Assembly: GCA_963995505.1 (NCBI GenBank)
Contig: OZ023190.1
Coordinates: forward strand, 10,591,592-10,655,591
Length of the DNA: 64,000 nucleotides
Reading direction: 5' to 3'
Source: Hypericum androsaemum
Taxonomy: Eukaryota > Streptophyta > Magnoliopsida > Malpighiales > Hypericaceae
The translations under genes and the position numbers were made by a program. Below the pieces are notes generated by a model. That model was not told the origin of the DNA. It saw only the letters and a list, made by a program, of their open reading frames with translations, and made no database searches. Positions within the stretch are counted from its first letter, which is position 1. Each line of letters starts with the position of its first letter. This document shows, one piece after another, positions 11,110 to 21,753 of the stretch.

Positions 11110-13960
11110 TGAGTATTGGAAGTTACAATATATACACCCATAATCGCCAGAATTTTGGATTCATTAAAGGGCTCATGAATAGGGATGGTGATGAGTATAG
11201 GGTAGGGTAGGATAGGTACATGTATAATACTATTTATAACATAGTTTGGAGAGTCGGACTTATACTTTATTTTTTATCCTAAATTTTTATTATTATTAGA
11301 CCTATATCCTTACTTCAGGGTCCGCATGTCTATAAGGTCTAGATGGTCCGACTCTTGAATTAAATACAAAATATTTTTTAAACATAAAATCTTAATTATA
11401 TATATAATTCAAAAAAATCATAAATGCAAGAAATTTCATACTTTACACATCAACATTCAAAACAAATTTAAAGAAATAATAAAACATCAAATTTTATAGT
11501 TTAAGTTAAATGGCATAAGTTTTTCCTTTCAAATTTTAAATACATAAACATAATGAGTATGTGTAGATTAATCATAAAATATCTAGTATATCGACAAAGA
11601 AAATTAGAATTATATATATCTTGAATTTAAGAGTCAATATCATACATAATCAAAGCATATTACAGAATATTTGAAAACTCTATTACAAGTCAGAAGTAAA
11701 AAAAAATAAAGATCAAGGGGTCAAATTAGAGTCTACTTTAATTTGATAACTCTTCCATAACCTCCATATTAAGTGGTGGAAACCATAAGGTCAATAACGG
11801 TTATAGAAGAGTTTATGGCGGGCAAATGAATGACTTCTTCTCGGGTTCTATATAAAGGGATGTAAGCCATTGAATTGGCTATGCAATAGACGCAATTCAC
11901 AAAGGGCTTACACATACAAAATACACATGAACATAGACATGCTAATTCTCTCTAAGCCTCTAGACATTTAGGCTGTGGAATCAAATTCTTGCTTCGAGTA
12001 CATGAGTTAGGACGAGTGAGTGATAAGCTTTCATTACGATCATGTGACGAACCTATGAAAAAGAAGAGTCTGTGCTACAACAAGTATTTTACTTTATGGC
12101 TTATATGCTTGAAATTCTTAAATGGTATCAGAACCATATGAAGTTCTATTCTAGCTTCCAAATGATTTTTCCAAAGCAAACTTTTTTGTAAAATTTTCTT
12201 CGTTAATAATCAATTTTCTTTGAAAAACCTACTTTTGTCCTCGAATAAAATGAGTAAAAACCCCTAAGGGTTAAATTGTACTTTGCATACAAAACATGTA
12301 TAATCCTTATGTCCTTACTCATACACATAAGGAAACTCTAGGGTTAAACTGAAAGTTTGCGCGTTGAATGTGTATAAGAATTTTGTCCTTATTTGCATCC
12401 ACGAGAAAATTACATTGACTAATCGTTATTAGCCACAAAAATTCCCAAATTCGAGTAGACCTTAATCCCCTATTTGAGAAGTTCTATTTACCAATTCTTT
12501 CCTTATTTTCGTCGATGAACGCAACTATTGTCAATTTTCGATAACCCACTCCAGCCCGACCTCGTTAGTTTGGTTCGGAATAATAAAGCTCTGCGAGGAG
12601 CGACAGCTACACAAAAGAAAACAACAACTTGACGTTTGAGATGAAGATCGTGCAACTAGCAACGCGGATGCTGCAACATCAAGTGGCTTACAACGATGGG
12701 GCGACACATAGCGGAGAGGACAAGGCGAACCAAGCGTGACGAAGTATGGTCGTCAGTGGAGGACCTCAGGCGGGTAGCAGACTAGGAAAGGGGGAGGGAC
12801 AAATTTGGAAGAAAATCCTAATTTTTATCTTAAACACGCGAGCCTTAAGTCCTCGCGAGACTGGAGCTGATGGCACAAACCCTCGTTGACCAATGGAACG
12901 ATCAATACGGGCTCCCTTACCTGACGGGCTTTGCCATTTTTTGGCTTTTTGGGCCTCACTTATTTTTTCCTTGTTGACTTAACGTGTTCCTATTATACAA
13001 AAAAATCTTAAATTATTCCTAAGTCAACGCAAGTTTCTCATTGTCAAATAAAAGATTCGACATATTGGTTTGAAAAATTATTATGATAATTTTTTGACAA
13101 ACTAAATATTTTCTTAAAGAGTCCAAAAAATATTTTTTCAATATTTTTAAGATATATGAACTGATAAAATGGAATATAAACATAACTTATTGATCACGTA
13201 TAAAAGCTCAATCATGAACGTATCCTTAATGTGTGGGATCATCGTTTGATTAAAAATTATAATTTTTGATCCTTTGAAAACTATGTGTCGCGATCCCATT
13301 GCACACAAGCTAGAACAAAAGAAACTGAAGCGTCGTATCTCCTGGTGGGAACATAAGGATAGCAAGAAAGTGCTTAGAGAGCACAAAGATTTTGTTCACC
13401 AGGAGATGCAAGATTGTTTTTACGTTTGCGGTTATAACTAGAGGAACAATTGACATTTGATGTTCAGAGATCTTCTAGTCATGTTGAGGATAAAAGGAAA
13501 TTTGAGATTTTTGTGCCTCTCAAACATGACACACATACAGAGGGCTTGTCACTTCTCATTCAATATCTGGGCAAAAAGGGAATTTTGGAGAAAATTTTCC
13601 CTAATGCTACGATGGAGTTGCAAAGTGGACGACTAATATGTCGCTTGTGTTGCAAGGTATATGTGATGGCAAGACATACTTTATGTAATTGAGGTAATTA
13701 TGGTGATATCATCTAAGTGAACATTATGTGCTGCTGGGTTTAGCTAACATGCAATCGATGTATGTTGGTCGCACGACCTTCTGAAGTGTGAGAGAGAGGA
13801 TTGACTACGGTCAATTGTGTATGAGTGAGAGTTGTTTGAAGTTATAATGTCTACACCTATAATTGCCATAATTACGAATTCATTAGTGGGCTCATGAATT
13901 TCGTAACCTCCATATTAAGTGGAGAAAGCCATAAGGTCTGTAACAGTTACATAATTATTT
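11110..13960 (+). mobile_element. Decayed LTR retroelement, non-coding
   Basis: A tRNA-primer-type site TGGTATCAGAACC lies at 12123-12135. To its left, the block 'ACCTCCATATTAAGTGG...CCATAAGGTC' (about 11760) and an upstream block ending GGGCTCATGAAT (about 11110-11176) recur in the same order at about 13845-13945. I interpret these as the remains of a 5' LTR (about 11110-12122) and the start of a 3' LTR. About 580 bp (11177-11756, starting AGGGATGGTGATGAGTATAG) looks like a later insertion in the 5' LTR. No gag or pol frame survives. The sequence following the primer site resembles that of the minus-strand remnant at 55.6-57.0 kb, so both are one family. Confidence 0.55.
12123..12135 (+). 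other. Retroelement primer binding site
   Basis: TGGTATCAGAACC differs by one base from the initiator-tRNA-Met primer site TGGTATCAGAGCC used by plant Copia-type elements. It marks the probable 3' border of the 5' LTR at 12122. Confidence 0.6.
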
Positions 13961-15960
13961 ATGCTGAGCAACTGAATATTGTCATATTTTGGATTCATGT
14001 CTAACAAATAAGAATTATATGATTGAAATCCTTCAATTAGAAATATTATTAACATAGTCATGTTTTTATAGAAGTTAATAATGTACAATTTGAATAGCAT
14101 AAGATTATGGACAAAAGAAACATACTATTATACAACAGGAAAATGATATAAAACTAAACGAGGTTTTGAGTTTGAATATTTTTTCTTGAAGTAATTGTTG
14201 AAGTGAAAAAATAGCATATCTTGGGGCTCGGGGTTGACCAAGGAAATCATCAAAGCACTCGAGTTTGAACGTCAACTTACCTTTTGAAGGGTCCCTAAGG
14301 TCAAGTTGGGTTATCTCAAGGCAATTTGGGTTACCTCAAGTCAGGTGGGTTCTTTCAAGGCAGCTTGGGTACCCTCAGGTCAGGTTGGGTTCTCTTAGGG
14401 TAAGGCAGGTTGGGGACCCTCAACCTTAAGTCAGCTTGGGTACTCTCAGCCTTAAGTCAACTTGGACTTCCTCATGTATCTTAATGAGCATCAATACTTG
14501 GTATAATTGGTTGTAATTTTTGACTCGGACCTCAGAATGAGGTGATTCGTACGGCCATATGAATTTAAGAGGTAGATCTCCAACTTCATATTTTTAGAGC
14601 ATTGCCTAATTCTTCTTAAAAGAGGGTCAAAATAATGCTTCATTTCTCGATCCTAGTTTCCTCATTGGGGGCTATCGGATGATGGCTAATTGTCCATATC
14701 TTCATACTCACACCTCGAGTTGAGGTGATTCTTGCAGATATAAAAAGCTAAGAGGTAAAGCTAGGGGATACAACCATAAAAAATTGTGATTGTCGATTCA
14801 CTTAGGATCTACTTAAGTGGAGATAGTCAATCCACATGGGTCTGCATAGCTTCCAATGGTTGATCTACTTGGGTTCCATTTAAGTAGAGATGGTCAATCT
14901 ACTTACAGTCCACCTAAGTAGAGATGGCCAATCCTCTGAGGTCACTTTAGGTTGGGATCGTCAATCCTAAGGGTTGCTGATGATATTGAGAGTGTTGATG
15001 ACCCTCATAGGAAGCTTTTGTAGAACAACCATAACTTCTTACTCACAAGTCAGATTGAGATAATTCAAGTTGTTATGTAAAGCTAAGCCATAGACCTAAT
15101 ATTTTATAGTTTATGACTTCTTCAAATTTGAAGCATAACAGTATCAAAAAGTAGTTTGAACTCACCATCACTCATTTTGCTGAGGATCGTCAATCCAAAT
15201 GGGGTTATACCTGGATGGTTGATGGTGTGGGTTACCCTTAGATGGTCAACGGGTCTGGTTATCCCTAGATTATTGATGGAATAAGTACCCTTTAGGTAGA
15301 AGTTGTTGATAGAATGAGTGTCATTTAGGTGGGAGTCGACAATGGTAAGAGTACCCGTTAGGTGGGAGTCATCAACGAAAAGCAAGTATTCTAAGGTAGA
15401 GTCATCTATTGAGATGACTGAGGGTGAGATCGTTGATTGAAGCAACCTAAGGTGGAGTTGTCAAGTTGGATACCTTGAGGAAGACTAGTTTGATGAGGAC
15501 TCTAAGAGGACCAGGTGAGGATGGACTCAAGGGGACCAGATCAACTCGGGCTCTAAGAGTTTTGGATGGACACAGATTCAAGAAGACGTGATAGACGTTG
15601 AAGATGGATAGACTTCATGAAACCGAAGAGATCCGGGTTGGATTTTGATAGACATTAGGAAAAGATAGATTTTAAGTCATCGTGCCTGACTAAAACATGA
15701 CTTAGGATAAGAGGTTGGGTGTGTTTGTTTTTTCTAGATAAATATGGTTTGGGGGCATTATGAGGACACCATAAAAATCATACACACAACCCCCAACTTT
15801 ATGCTTTCTACCTTTGTCGCATTTCCCCCTTCTCATTAAATTCTTTCCTACCTAGTCTCTTTCGAATTGTTTTCCCCGTCTTCATTAGATCGACCTTAGG
15901 ACGACTACTCTGAATCCATTTTAGGTCTTTGTGACATTCTTCCACATATTTTTGGCAACA
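13961..15960. repeat. Degenerate short tandem repeats, no gene
   Basis: About 14280-14470 repeats a loose ~27-bp unit around GGTCAGGTTGGGTTCTCTCAA. About 14790-14960 repeats blocks like CACCTAAGTAGAGATGGTCAATC, and 15180-15450 repeats GATGGTC/GTAGGTGGGAGTCGTCAA-like blocks. The 107-codon frame at 15122-15445 (minus) simply translates this repeat. The style resembles the repeat-filled LTR or leader of a large Ty3-type element, but I see no coding remains or LTR pair to prove it. Confidence 0.45.
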
Positions 15961-15969
15961 ATAATTAAA

Positions 15970-17141
15970 GCATAAATTACCCCTAGGTCACTAGGATATG
16001 GTTAAATAGACGATGAGGCCCTTGTATTTTCGAATAGATGTAGCCATCCCCATAGTTTTTTTAAATTCTACTATGGGGTCACTCGCTAACGTCATCAATC
16101 CATTTTCATGTAAATGGCTTATATACCCTTACAAAAAATTAATAAAAAATAAAAAATCATTGCAATTGGTGGAACTCGTGACTCAACTTTACCCCATTGT
16201 TGACCATCTCATCTCCATCTCCGAGGAGAATGACTTCACCTCTCGAGGAGAGGGGGAAGCAGGAGGAGTCCGACAATCCTTAACGAATCTAAGAATGATG
16301 TTAGAGGAGGAGAGCGAAGAGAGGGAGAAGTACGAGGATGATAATTAAGCAATTAAGAAGCAAGAAACACGAAGCAAGAAGCTGAAAGTTCTGCTCATTC
16401 TAAAACTAAACCTCACCTCCCGACACCTTTTTCACACCTCAAATGTCGATGTTTCCTCCATAACGAAGAAGCAGGAAATGCGTTAAAGGGCTCACCTGGG
16501 AGATGGTGGTCGCAGCCGGATATGTTCAGAAAGCAGTATACATCGGGCCAAGAGTAGTGGTGGGCCCCACCATCTGGTTCCCAGCTGGCGAGAAACCCGT
16601 GTGGGCGACGGCCATCCAGTGGCTCCATTAATGCCTCCACATTTGGAGGAAGAAGCGCCAACCAGTGGCCGCTCACGAAAGAGACGCATAAGAGGATGCC
16701 TCCTCCAGGTAGAGGAGCTCCTGTTGTCCTGGGAGATTCTGCCACTGGCGCCAGTGGAGGTTTGGAAAAAGATCGTAGACTTTTTTTTGTTGGGTGGAGA
16801 GGGAGGATGGGTCGAAGGAAGTGGTGTGATAGCGTCGGTGATGGTTTTGTTATTTATTTATTTATTTAGGTTGTCGCCAGAAAAATGATTTGAGGGTGGC
16901 CGGAGATGATGACCGGAGTTGGTGTTTGCCAAAAAAATGATCGGAGAACATGAACCCGAAGGTTTTGATTGAGTAGAGCAAGGGTATAACAGTCATTTCA
17001 AATATAAAATAAGAAAAAAAATTAATTGATGACGTTACCGAGGGAGCCCTGAGTATAATTTAAACAGCTACATCTATTTCAGAAATACGGGACCCCATCG
17101 TCTATTTAACCATACCCCAAAGACCTGGGAGTAATTTATCC
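15970..17141. mobile_element. Mutator-like element with perfect 9-bp duplication
   Basis: A 1,172-bp element flanked by ATAATTAAA at 15961-15969 and 17142-17150. The inverted ends extend about 150 bases: GCATAAATTACCCCTAGG at the left against CCTGGGAGTAATTTATCC at the right, both followed inward by GGTTAAATAGACGATG-type sequence. There is no transposase. The interior carries GC-richer segments unlike the flanks: an acidic frame at about 16165-16348 (plus) with ISISEENDFTSRGEG and EEESEEREKYEDD, and a second GC-rich block at 16413-16745. Both look like captured gene pieces, but I do not recognise their source. The GC contrast with the arms is the main sign of capture. Confidence 0.85.
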
Positions 17142-17150
17142 ATAATTAAA

Positions 17151-18480
17151 TTAAGATTTTGATAATTATAAATAATAAAATTTGCAATAAAATTAGATTA
17201 TATTTAGAATTATTTGATAATTTCATACTATATATTTAATAATATAATGTTTTTTATAAAAATATTTTGGTCTGACCGACAGTCCAGTCAGACGGACGAA
17301 AACAGAAAAAATCGAGATCGTCTCTTTGTTCGTTTTTGAAAATATTATTATATACATGATGTATAACTAAAATTTATAAGAGGGTATTAATCGTTCCAAA
17401 AAAAATATAGAATGACATAAATAATTTGAGTATTGCGCGATAATTATATTTTATAAACAAGTATTAGAACGTATTCGCTCTTTTATTCCAAATTTAAACA
17501 ATTATGAGCATCGCGTTGCAAGTTCCATCTCAAGACTGGTAACGGTAAATGGGTTTCGGTTGTAATTCCACTCTTTCCCTCACTTAGAAGGAAAAGAAAA
17601 GAAAAGCTTATTCGGCATCACCAAATTTTGTCGGTAACTTTTGTTAAGATTTGAGGAACAACATACGGATCAAAATTTTGATGAGCTCATATTGTTGTTT
17701 TTTTCAGAGAAACTTTTATTGTTGTTTACTAACTTGTTTTAGGTCGGTGCTTCTTCATAGTATAACATCTTTGACTTAGATTTGGCTACTAATATGAACC
17801 AATTCCTAGACGTCAACACGTAAAGCAGCTTTTAAAAAAATGATTTAGAATCTCATTTTTAAAACTCTTATACGTTTTGTCAAGTCAGAATCCATCGTCT
17901 TAAAATATGGAAAAAAATAATAAGTAATTGATATTCTATTAGTGTTCAAATGCGGATTAGTTTCGAGAGAAAAATTGCATGGGCATATTTGGTTTGTGGT
18001 AGGATTTGATTGGCTAATTTTCACTTATAAAAACATGTTGTCTCGTGCTCACGGAAAATCTTAAATATGTTTTGGTTTTTTTACTACTTATAAAAACTCT
18101 TTTAACTTTCTTTATCACGAAGAAAATGGGTGGAGTGCTTCCCCGTCGCCGTCGGCTCCATGCTGTACAGTTGTCAAAAAGGGAAAAAAAGAAATTCGTA
18201 TCTCCACAAAGACAAGCATTTACACGAGAAATTTTAAATAGTATTTTTGTAATTTTCAGTAGTATAACTTGACATATTATTTATTTTGTCATGTTATCAA
18301 TGTCACATTAACAAAATTGAAGATAGTAGGAGAAAAGAATCCTAAATATTTTTGAAAATAATACAAAACATTAAATTTAATATTTTCATAACACGAATAT
18401 TAAACTGTCTTTATCTCCCCTAAAAAAACTGTCTTTATCCTATCTTTTTAATGTATTTTGGAAAAAATGCACCTTTTATT
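17151..18480. other. AT-rich intergenic DNA, no gene seen
   Basis: No supported gene, repeat border or RNA. The one open frame at 18045-18272 is short and unrecognised. Confidence 0.5.
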
Positions 18481-18483
18481 TTA

Positions 18484-18670
18484 GGGAAAAGTCCACTTTA
18501 GTACCCTGTGGTATCGCGAAAAATCAAGTCAGTACCCTGTGGTTTAAAACGTATCAATTGAGTCATACTTATTCCAATTAACATCAATTAGAGGCCCGGG
18601 CAGCTGCCCGGACCTGCCCGAACCTACCCGGGCGCTGCCCGGGCCACGTGGTCAGCCACGTCACCAAATT
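18484..18670. mobile_element. Single end of an innermost-MULE relative
   Basis: GGGAAAAGTCCACTTTAGTACCCTG followed by two TACCCTGTGGT blocks closely matches the terminal repeat of the 3254-4736 element. The following GC-rich part (about 18592-18645) contains short GCCCGGGC palindromes and CCACGTGG. The opposite end is not visible; the assembly gap begins at 18801, so it may be lost in or after it. Confidence 0.5.
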
Positions 18671-18800
18671 CCTCCTCCTCCTCCTCCTCCACCGATTTTC
18701 CTCCTCCTCCTCCGCCTCCTCCTCTCCTCCTCCTCCTCCGCCTCCTCCTCTCCTCCTCCTCCTCCTCCGCCTCCTCCTCTCCTCCTCCCCCTCCTCCTCT
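18671..18800 (+). repeat. CTC/CCG trinucleotide-rich low-complexity tract
   Basis: Nearly uninterrupted (CTC)n with CCGCCT interruptions runs into the assembly gap. Any open frame through it is a by-product of the repeat. Confidence 0.85.
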
Positions 18801-19000
18801 NNNNNNNNNNNNNNNNNNNNNNNNNNNNNNNNNNNNNNNNNNNNNNNNNNNNNNNNNNNNNNNNNNNNNNNNNNNNNNNNNNNNNNNNNNNNNNNNNNNN
18901 NNNNNNNNNNNNNNNNNNNNNNNNNNNNNNNNNNNNNNNNNNNNNNNNNNNNNNNNNNNNNNNNNNNNNNNNNNNNNNNNNNNNNNNNNNNNNNNNNNNN
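18801..19000. other. Assembly gap (200 N)
   Basis: Exactly 200 N characters, a typical placeholder of unknown real length, directly following the CTC repeat. Confidence 0.98.
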
Positions 19001-20617
19001 TTTCGCCCCCTACTAACACAGTGATCAATAATAATGGTGAGAGTACAGTAAGAAGATGCCACGAAGGCGCGGCGGTGGGACACGTACAACACCACCACCA
19101 CCACCTCCACCGCGGCCACCGCCACGGCAACCATCGTAATGACCACTTGCATGCGTGGAGCCAGCAATGCGTGACCACCTGCAGGTGAGGAGGGTAGGCA
19201 TGCAGGTCACGTGGTGGAATCGAATTAACAATTAGGAGTATCTTAATTTCTTCTGGGTGATGTAAGAGAGAGAGGAAGAGGAAGGCGTTAATTAAGTTTC
19301 TGGAACAAACATTTGTATGATCTGAGGCAGAAGCTAGCAAGGGACAGATGAGCCTGGAGGACGTACGTGGGGGAAGTGTTAAGGTGTCTTGTCTATACTA
19401 AATTTGGCATGCAAGTATTTTTGGTGAATCCGAGAGTCGGGCACTATCTGGCACAGTATTTTTTACATTCGTAAGAATTCAAGATCTTTAGAGTGAATCT
19501 AAGTTTGGAAGTATGGAAGTGAGTGCGAGTATGTGTTGGGAGATGGTAGATTCTTTGGGACAAGCAATTGAAGAGCACCTGACATATGTATATTTGAGCA
19601 GAGAATATGCACAGAAAAGTTCAATTTAATTTGGGTATAGATTTGATTTTGATGATGATGATGAATATATCATATAGGAAAATGCTTTCTTTTTCTTTCT
19701 TTTTAAATTGAAGAGCAATGTAGCGTGTCAAATAAAGAATGTTAATGGGTTTGTGTTACTTTCTTCTATTTGTTATGTAATTAGGAATTAGAGAAATTAA
19801 TCCTCAAAATGCAGTGCAACTTTTTTTGGTTTTTATACGAGAAAATCATCGGGTCAGGTCTTGTTATGATTGCCTTCCTAGTAGGAGACAACATAGTGAA
19901 AGAGTAACACGTTCACTTATTACCTATGCAAGGAGATTAATTAAATTTTTTATACCACATATTATCCGGACTCATATAATATATATAATACTGTTATATT
20001 CTTAATAGTTCAAACTCGAAATTTTTTACTTAAATTATATACATTATTAATTAATTTACAAGCTGATTGCGGCATATATTTTTACTAGCAAAAGCCGTAG
20101 TGTTCAAACCAAAACATCTTTGGTAGGGTTTGAGATTCATGACCAGTTGTGTTTCAATAGAAAAAATCAAGGGGGACATCTGATTGGTGAAGGTAACTTT
20201 TGGCGGTTGATCTCTTTTTTTGCCACATCCAATATTAATATTATATATTAAATAATAATAATTGACACAATTATACTTTTTTTAGAAGGACACAATTATA
20301 TTTGGATCACGGATGAAAGAGAGTTTTCTCTGAAGAGAGTGAGGACCAATCGATTTAAAACATTTACCGTCGCGTCACACAATGACAAATGAATTTTCAT
20401 ACCATGTGACAAAAAAGTCACTTCAACTTGAAAAGAAATTGAGAGCGACTCGAGTGACATATAGATAACAGAAGAAAAAGAAAATGTATTCGCTTAAGTG
20501 TCAACTTCTAAATATTAATGGAAGAAACGCAATTTTACCAAAATAAAATTCCTCTGCATTAGTCTACACCCACTTCTTCCGTTTTTTTCCCCCAAGTGAG
20601 ACCTTCTGATATTACTG
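19001..20617. other. Intergenic DNA, no gene seen
   Basis: 19020-19220 is GC-rich with a (CCA)n tract and gives glycine- or valine-rich frames on the minus strand that look like repeat translation. The rest is AT-rich and without recognisable content. Confidence 0.45.
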
Positions 20618-20921
20618 GGGCCGATTTGGTAGTCCCCATCCATAAAAACTAACGCAAATAAATATTACTAAATATATAAATTAATATCACTTCATATACA
20701 AATCAATATCATTACATATGCAAATAAGTTTCGTGCAAACTAATATCATTTCACATGTAAACTAATATTACTTCACATGCAAATTATTATCACCTGATAG
20801 GTTATTAACTATCAGATAGGTTATTAACTATCAGATTTAAAGACAATCAAATCTGACGGCCCAAAATTTAGTCCCCACCTAGGAACAAATTTTATTTAGT
20901 CCCCACTCAATCCGGTCTCCA
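20618..20921. mobile_element. Short non-autonomous DNA element, copy C
   Basis: Starts GGGGCCGATTTGGTAGTCCCC and ends TTTAGTCCCCACTCAATCCG, matching the ends of the 6782-7100 element. It has the same internal order: AATATCAC-type repeats, then the ATCAGATTT / TCTGACGGCCCAAAATTTAG module. A 20-bp stretch (GATAGGTTATTAACTATCA) is duplicated within it. I found no target duplication. Confidence 0.65.
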
Positions 20922-21657
20922 ATCTCACGTATCAAATTGGTTTCGTCTGAGATGGAAGAACCTAACAATCTGATGATGGTAACCCGTGATAATTGTAATA
21001 ATAGGAACTGTTACTTGAACAACTTCTAAAAATTTGAAAATGATGGAAGGTGACCTATCATCATCATCATCATCCAAAACAAACAAGCATGCATCATTTG
21101 TTTTTGCCGGACTATTTAACCAAAAAGTTAAAAAGATATAAAACAAATATATTTTATAACTTTAAACTTTTGGAAAAGTTATATTATATTATTTTAAATT
21201 TTATAACTAAAACCGTATTCTTAGCTATCTGATTTCTAAAGAAATACGACTTTTAGTTTCTGAAAAAAAAATTACTTAAAATTTTCCTAAATTATAGAAA
21301 TTATGCTTTAAATAATCAACAGTTAAATCAAATTATCAGTTTGACCCTAATCGACAAGTTTTTTAATAGAACCTAATTTAGAATTCCCAGTTAGATTATG
21401 ATTTACAATTTTTATAAATCGTAACCAACAGCTTTATAGTCTTCTTCGATTCTAGTTCAAATCACAGAAGATCGGACTGGCGCTAATTCTTTGTAATAAA
21501 GATAAAAAGTTTCTAAACTCCTACGGAAAGGATTCCACCGAACATGAGGAAGGCCCAACGATAACAATTGTACATAGTGTACGTGCTTATATTGAAGTTA
21601 AAGATGCTCCTCCAGCCTACATTGTTATAGCAATGAGCCTGAAAGGGCTGGTTCCGT
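20922..21657. other. Region 3' of PIEZO
   Basis: AT-rich, with a small CAT microsatellite at about 21058-21073. The part nearest the stop codon is likely PIEZO 3' untranslated sequence, but I cannot place the polyadenylation site. Confidence 0.4.
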
Positions 21658-21702
21658 TCGTCGTCGTCATCGTCGTCGTCGTCATCATCATCATCGTCAT
21701 CA
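21658..21702 (+). repeat. TCG/TCA trinucleotide microsatellite
   Basis: About fifteen TCG or TCA triplets in a row, lying about 50-95 bases past the PIEZO stop codon. On the minus strand it reads as a poly-aspartate frame that is not part of PIEZO. Confidence 0.85.
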
Positions 21703-21753
21703 CGTAGATTTCGGATTCTGTACCAAGATAGCATCTTTGGTTGCAGCAGCTAG

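Noticed and set aside
15122..15445. 107-codon minus-strand frame with repeating HTINH/SINN motifs
   Set aside because: It translates degenerate tandem DNA repeats, with no family resemblance.
16413..16745. 110-codon minus-strand frame inside the fourth MULE as a host gene
   Set aside because: It is open on both strands in GC-rich cargo with no recognisable motif. Kept only as part of the element.
18624..19340. 238-codon frame spanning the gap
   Set aside because: It is built from CTC repeat and N characters.
21513..21734. Poly-aspartate protein downstream of PIEZO
   Set aside because: It translates the TCG/TCA microsatellite in the 3' flank.
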